Made by a program: the position numbers and the translations under genes
Part shown: piece after piece, positions 6,680-8,311 of the stretch
Layout of the letters: every line of letters starts with the position of its first letter
How positions within the stretch are numbered: position 1 is the stretch's first letter
DNA from: Acidimicrobiaceae bacterium
GTDB taxonomy: Bacteria > Actinomycetota > Acidimicrobiia > Acidimicrobiales > Acidimicrobiaceae
Length of the DNA: 8,311 nt
Direction of reading: 5' to 3'
NCBI GenBank assembly: GCA_013044365.1
Contig: JABEUP010000115.1
Location: forward strand, 1 to 8,311
Notes under the pieces: model-generated
Seen by the model: only the letters and a program-made list of their open reading frames with translations
What the model was told of the DNA's origin: nothing
The model's database searches: none

Positions 6680-6746
6680 AAGAGCTGTAATTATGTCAGA
6701 TAGCGTTCGAGGTTCAGAACCCGACAATCAGCATGTTATTTTCTGA

Positions 6747-6775
6747 TTGACCCGGTAAGGTAATAAATTTATAAT
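6747..6775 (+). promoter_or_regulatory. Sigma-70 promoter of the bicupin gene
   Basis: TTGACC (6747-6752), a 17-base spacer and a perfect TATAAT (6770-6775) form a near-consensus promoter. Transcription would start near 6782, giving a leader of about 67 bases that ends in the strong ribosome site before the ATG at 6849. The leader holds an 8-base palindrome TCTCGAGA (6812-6819). Its -10 overlaps that of the opposing promoter. Confidence 0.75.
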
Positions 6776-6796
6776 AATATAACACCAATCTGTCAA
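6768..6796 (-). promoter_or_regulatory. Sigma-70 promoter of the methyltransferase gene
   Basis: On the minus strand a perfect TTGACA (6796-6791), a 17-base spacer and TATAAA (6773-6768) form a near-consensus promoter. Transcription would start near 6761. The -10 shares four bases with the TATAAT of the bicupin promoter, so RNA polymerase could hold only one of the two at a time. Confidence 0.7.
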
Positions 6797-6838
6797 TAGA
6801 GATTTTAATGTTCTCGAGACGGTCAGATTTGTTCACTG

Positions 6839-6844
6839 AGGAGG
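6839..6844 (+). promoter_or_regulatory. Ribosome-binding site of the bicupin gene
   Basis: A full AGGAGG lies four bases before the ATG at 6849, which settles the start and suggests strong translation. Confidence 0.85.
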
Positions 6845-6848
6845 AACC

Positions 6849-7850
6849 ATGGCTAAAGAAGGTCGCGTATTTGTGCGTGGGATGACGTCGCAAACATATG
6901 GACTATCGGGATTTCGCAATATGCAGCTCGAAATAGATCGAGTTAGGAGTGAGTCAGTAGTCACAGACGATGCAACCGTTGCACATTCGGGAGATTCTGA
7001 AGAGTCACGCACGTGGTGGAAGATTGGTCCCGGCGACGATGATTTCCTTACTCAGACTTTACAGGTGCACTTTGTGGAATTGTTCCCAGGTGGTTCCAAC
7101 CATGGCCATGGCCACCAGAACGAGGCTCTTTTCTATATCCTCGAGGGCAAAGGATATGAGATCCATGACGACAAGAGGTACGACTGGGCGAAAGGTGATC
7201 TGGTTGTAGTACACGATGACTCCGTGCACCGCCACTTCAATGCCTCGGAAACCGAACGTGCGCTTTGCATCATTTTCAAGGCGAAGTCCCAGTGGATGTT
7301 CATGGGCATGATTCAGCAGGGACGCAGTGCAGCGTTTGATAAAGAGGGATACGGTCCTCGTGTCGAGTGGGGCCAGGTTTGGCAAGAGGATGTGGAAAGC
7401 CGTAAAAAAGTTGTCAAGCCATCTGATACCAAGTGGGAGGATGTGGAGGGTGGAAGGATTCGAGTCATGACATCCCCTCAAAGGACGGATGTCCGAGCCT
7501 TCAGCGTCGACGTCTACGAGCAGGAGGTAAACGCTCATTCTGAGAGCGATGCTCACTGGCACATGGCAGACGAGGTTGTTTATGTTATATCTGGAAGTGG
7601 AAAAAGCTTGCAGTGGCAGGTTGAGGCGGAGATCGCTGAGAAATACTACGCCCATGTGGCCAATGCACCAAAGACCTTCGAAATCCACGCTGGCGATGTT
7701 CTATATATACCCCAGAACATGATTCACCAGTACATCAATACCTCAAATGAGCCCCTGGTGTTTATTTCCGCACAGAACCGAATGTTTAAATTGCTGGGTT
7801 ATAGAGATGAGGTCCACGTGAAGTTGGATAAAGGTCAACCCGTTTTCTAG
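6849..7850 (+). CDS. Two-domain cupin (bicupin) protein
   Basis: The 333-residue product has two complete cupin barrels. The first metal site is in the segment NHGHGHQNE, with His85/His87/His89 and Glu92, and motif 2 GDLVVVHDDSVHRHFN giving His127. The second is HWHMADE, with His236, His238 and Glu242, and motif 2 GDVLYIPQNMIHQYIN giving His293. Both therefore keep a 3-His-1-Glu type set, so both could hold a metal, unlike many bicupins that keep one. Bicupins include gentisate-type ring-cleaving dioxygenases, oxalate decarboxylases and isomerases; this one does not clearly match any of them and no substrate is named. It has no signal peptide and is likely cytoplasmic. It has the strongest expression signals in the window and diverges from the methyltransferase. 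It is followed by a terminator-like repeat. Confidence 0.9.
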   Translation: MAKEGRVFVRGMTSQTYGLSGFRNMQLEIDRVRSESVVTDDATVAHSGDSEESRTWWKIGPGDDDFLTQTLQVHFVELFPGGSNHGHGHQNEALFYILEGKGYEIHDDKRYDWAKGDLVVVHDDSVHRHFNASETERALCIIFKAKSQWMFMGMIQQGRSAAFDKEGYGPRVEWGQVWQEDVESRKKVVKPSDTKWEDVEGGRIRVMTSPQRTDVRAFSVDVYEQEVNAHSESDAHWHMADEVVYVISGSGKSLQWQVEAEIAEKYYAHVANAPKTFEIHAGDVLYIPQNMIHQYINTSNEPLVFISAQNRMFKLLGYRDEVHVKLDKGQPVF

Positions 7851-7874
7851 GCTTGATAACTCTATTGAAAAGGA

Positions 7875-7930
7875 TTTAAAACAACTGTCGGCCATGGCCC
7901 TATCTGCACATGGCCGACAGTTGTTTTAAA
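7875..7930. terminator. Probable bidirectional terminator, perfect 22-bp inverted repeat
   Basis: Bases 7875-7896 are the exact reverse complement of 7909-7930, with a 12-base loop. The stem has a G+C-rich core (CTGTCGGCCATG) and an A-rich left, T-rich right base (TTGTTTTAAA), so a T-rich run ends the stem on both strands. It begins 24 bases after the bicupin stop. This fits a two-way terminator between convergent genes and gives mild support to the minus-strand frame on its right. Confidence 0.8.
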
Positions 7931-8021
7931 CGGCGTTAAAGGCTGGGAATTAAAGAGTGGCCCAAATGATTGCGTCCGAGCCAGCTGGTATTTCAATCTC
8001 GCTCAGGTGTTAAGTGGCAGG

Positions 8022-8311
8022 TCAAATGCTGGCGATAAATGGGAGTATAACCGTCGCGGCAACCGCCTTTGGAATCAAAGAAACTGCCGGAAATGTCATA
8101 AGATGAATGGCCTGACCTTTATACGTATGGGATTTTTCATACGCTGGCAGGGACAGAAATCCCGTTTTGCCTGCCGCGTGAATGCCATTAATCTTGGACA
8201 CGAGCGGCTCTGACTGATCAGACATCTCAAGATGCGAGAATCGGGAGCGCCACTTATTGGGCAACTTGTCCGACCGGAATATTTCTGCGTCTCGGTTGTG
8301 GTGCGTGTACC
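8022..8311 (-). CDS. Hypothetical protein, 3' part (uncertain)
   Basis: On the minus strand a frame is open from the window edge to a TGA at 8024-8022, giving 95 visible residues. The gene would start beyond the window. The composition is protein-like (balanced charged and hydrophobic residues, no AGA or AGG codons, and a hydrophobic end AVAATVILPFIASI). I recognise no family. The C-terminal stretch might be a membrane segment. In favour: the frame is longer than the others here and would converge on the bicupin gene across a two-way terminator. Against: a frame this long can occur by chance, and the opposing strand also has a 68-codon frame. No start or ribosome site inside the window is convincing. 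Confidence 0.35.
   Translation of the reverse strand, partial: YTHHNRDAEIFRSDKLPNKWRSRFSHLEMSDQSEPLVSKINGIHAAGKTGFLSLPAYEKSHTYKGQAIHLMTFPAVSLIPKAVAATVILPFIASI

Noticed and set aside
7059..7688. 209-codon minus-strand frame opposite the bicupin gene
   Set aside because: The plus-strand bicupin has complete paired motifs and a strong ribosome site; the opposing frame has none.
8007..8213. 68-codon plus-strand frame near the right edge
   Set aside because: It is rich in Arg, Asn, Trp and Cys with no motif and no ribosome site; the minus-strand frame over the same bases is more protein-like.

Overview
The window looks like bacterial DNA of middling G+C, with ordinary Shine-Dalgarno sites and at least one pair of strong sigma-70 type promoters. 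The lineage cannot be fixed from the sequence. Gene density is low: two gaps of about 930 and 740 bases hold no convincing gene but carry several palindromes. The gene set (class II aldolase-like protein, MFS transporter, hydantoinase B subunit, FadR-type GntR regulator, methyltransferase, bicupin) suggests an accessory catabolic region rather than a housekeeping locus. No transposase, integrase, CRISPR array, rRNA or tRNA was seen.

Layout from left to right. At 1-561 (+) is the 3' part of a class II aldolase/adducin-family gene. It converges on an MFS transporter at 595-1749 (-). A 930-base non-coding stretch follows, with a candidate transporter promoter, several inverted repeats and one long imperfect hairpin. 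At 2680-4413 (-) is a complete HyuB-type gene with no HyuA partner in the window. It is divided by 740 bases, containing operator-like palindromes, from a divergent GntR/FCD regulator at 5154-5915 (+). That regulator converges on a class I SAM-dependent methyltransferase at 6008-6670 (-).

The methyltransferase and a two-domain cupin at 6849-7850 (+) diverge from one control region. In it two near-consensus promoters share the same -10 bases, so the two genes are probably controlled together. The cupin gene ends at a perfect 22-bp inverted repeat that looks like a two-way terminator. To its right an unidentified reading frame on the minus strand runs off the window edge.

A possible joint function, by inference only: the regulator senses a small organic acid and controls hyuB and perhaps other genes; the transporter moves substrate or product; HyuB, the aldolase-like enzyme and the bicupin act on a ring or carbonyl compound. 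No pathway can be named from sequence alone. The clearest unusual features are the overlapping divergent promoters, the orphan hyuB with a palindrome centred on its probable -10, and the repeat-rich gap upstream of the transporter.
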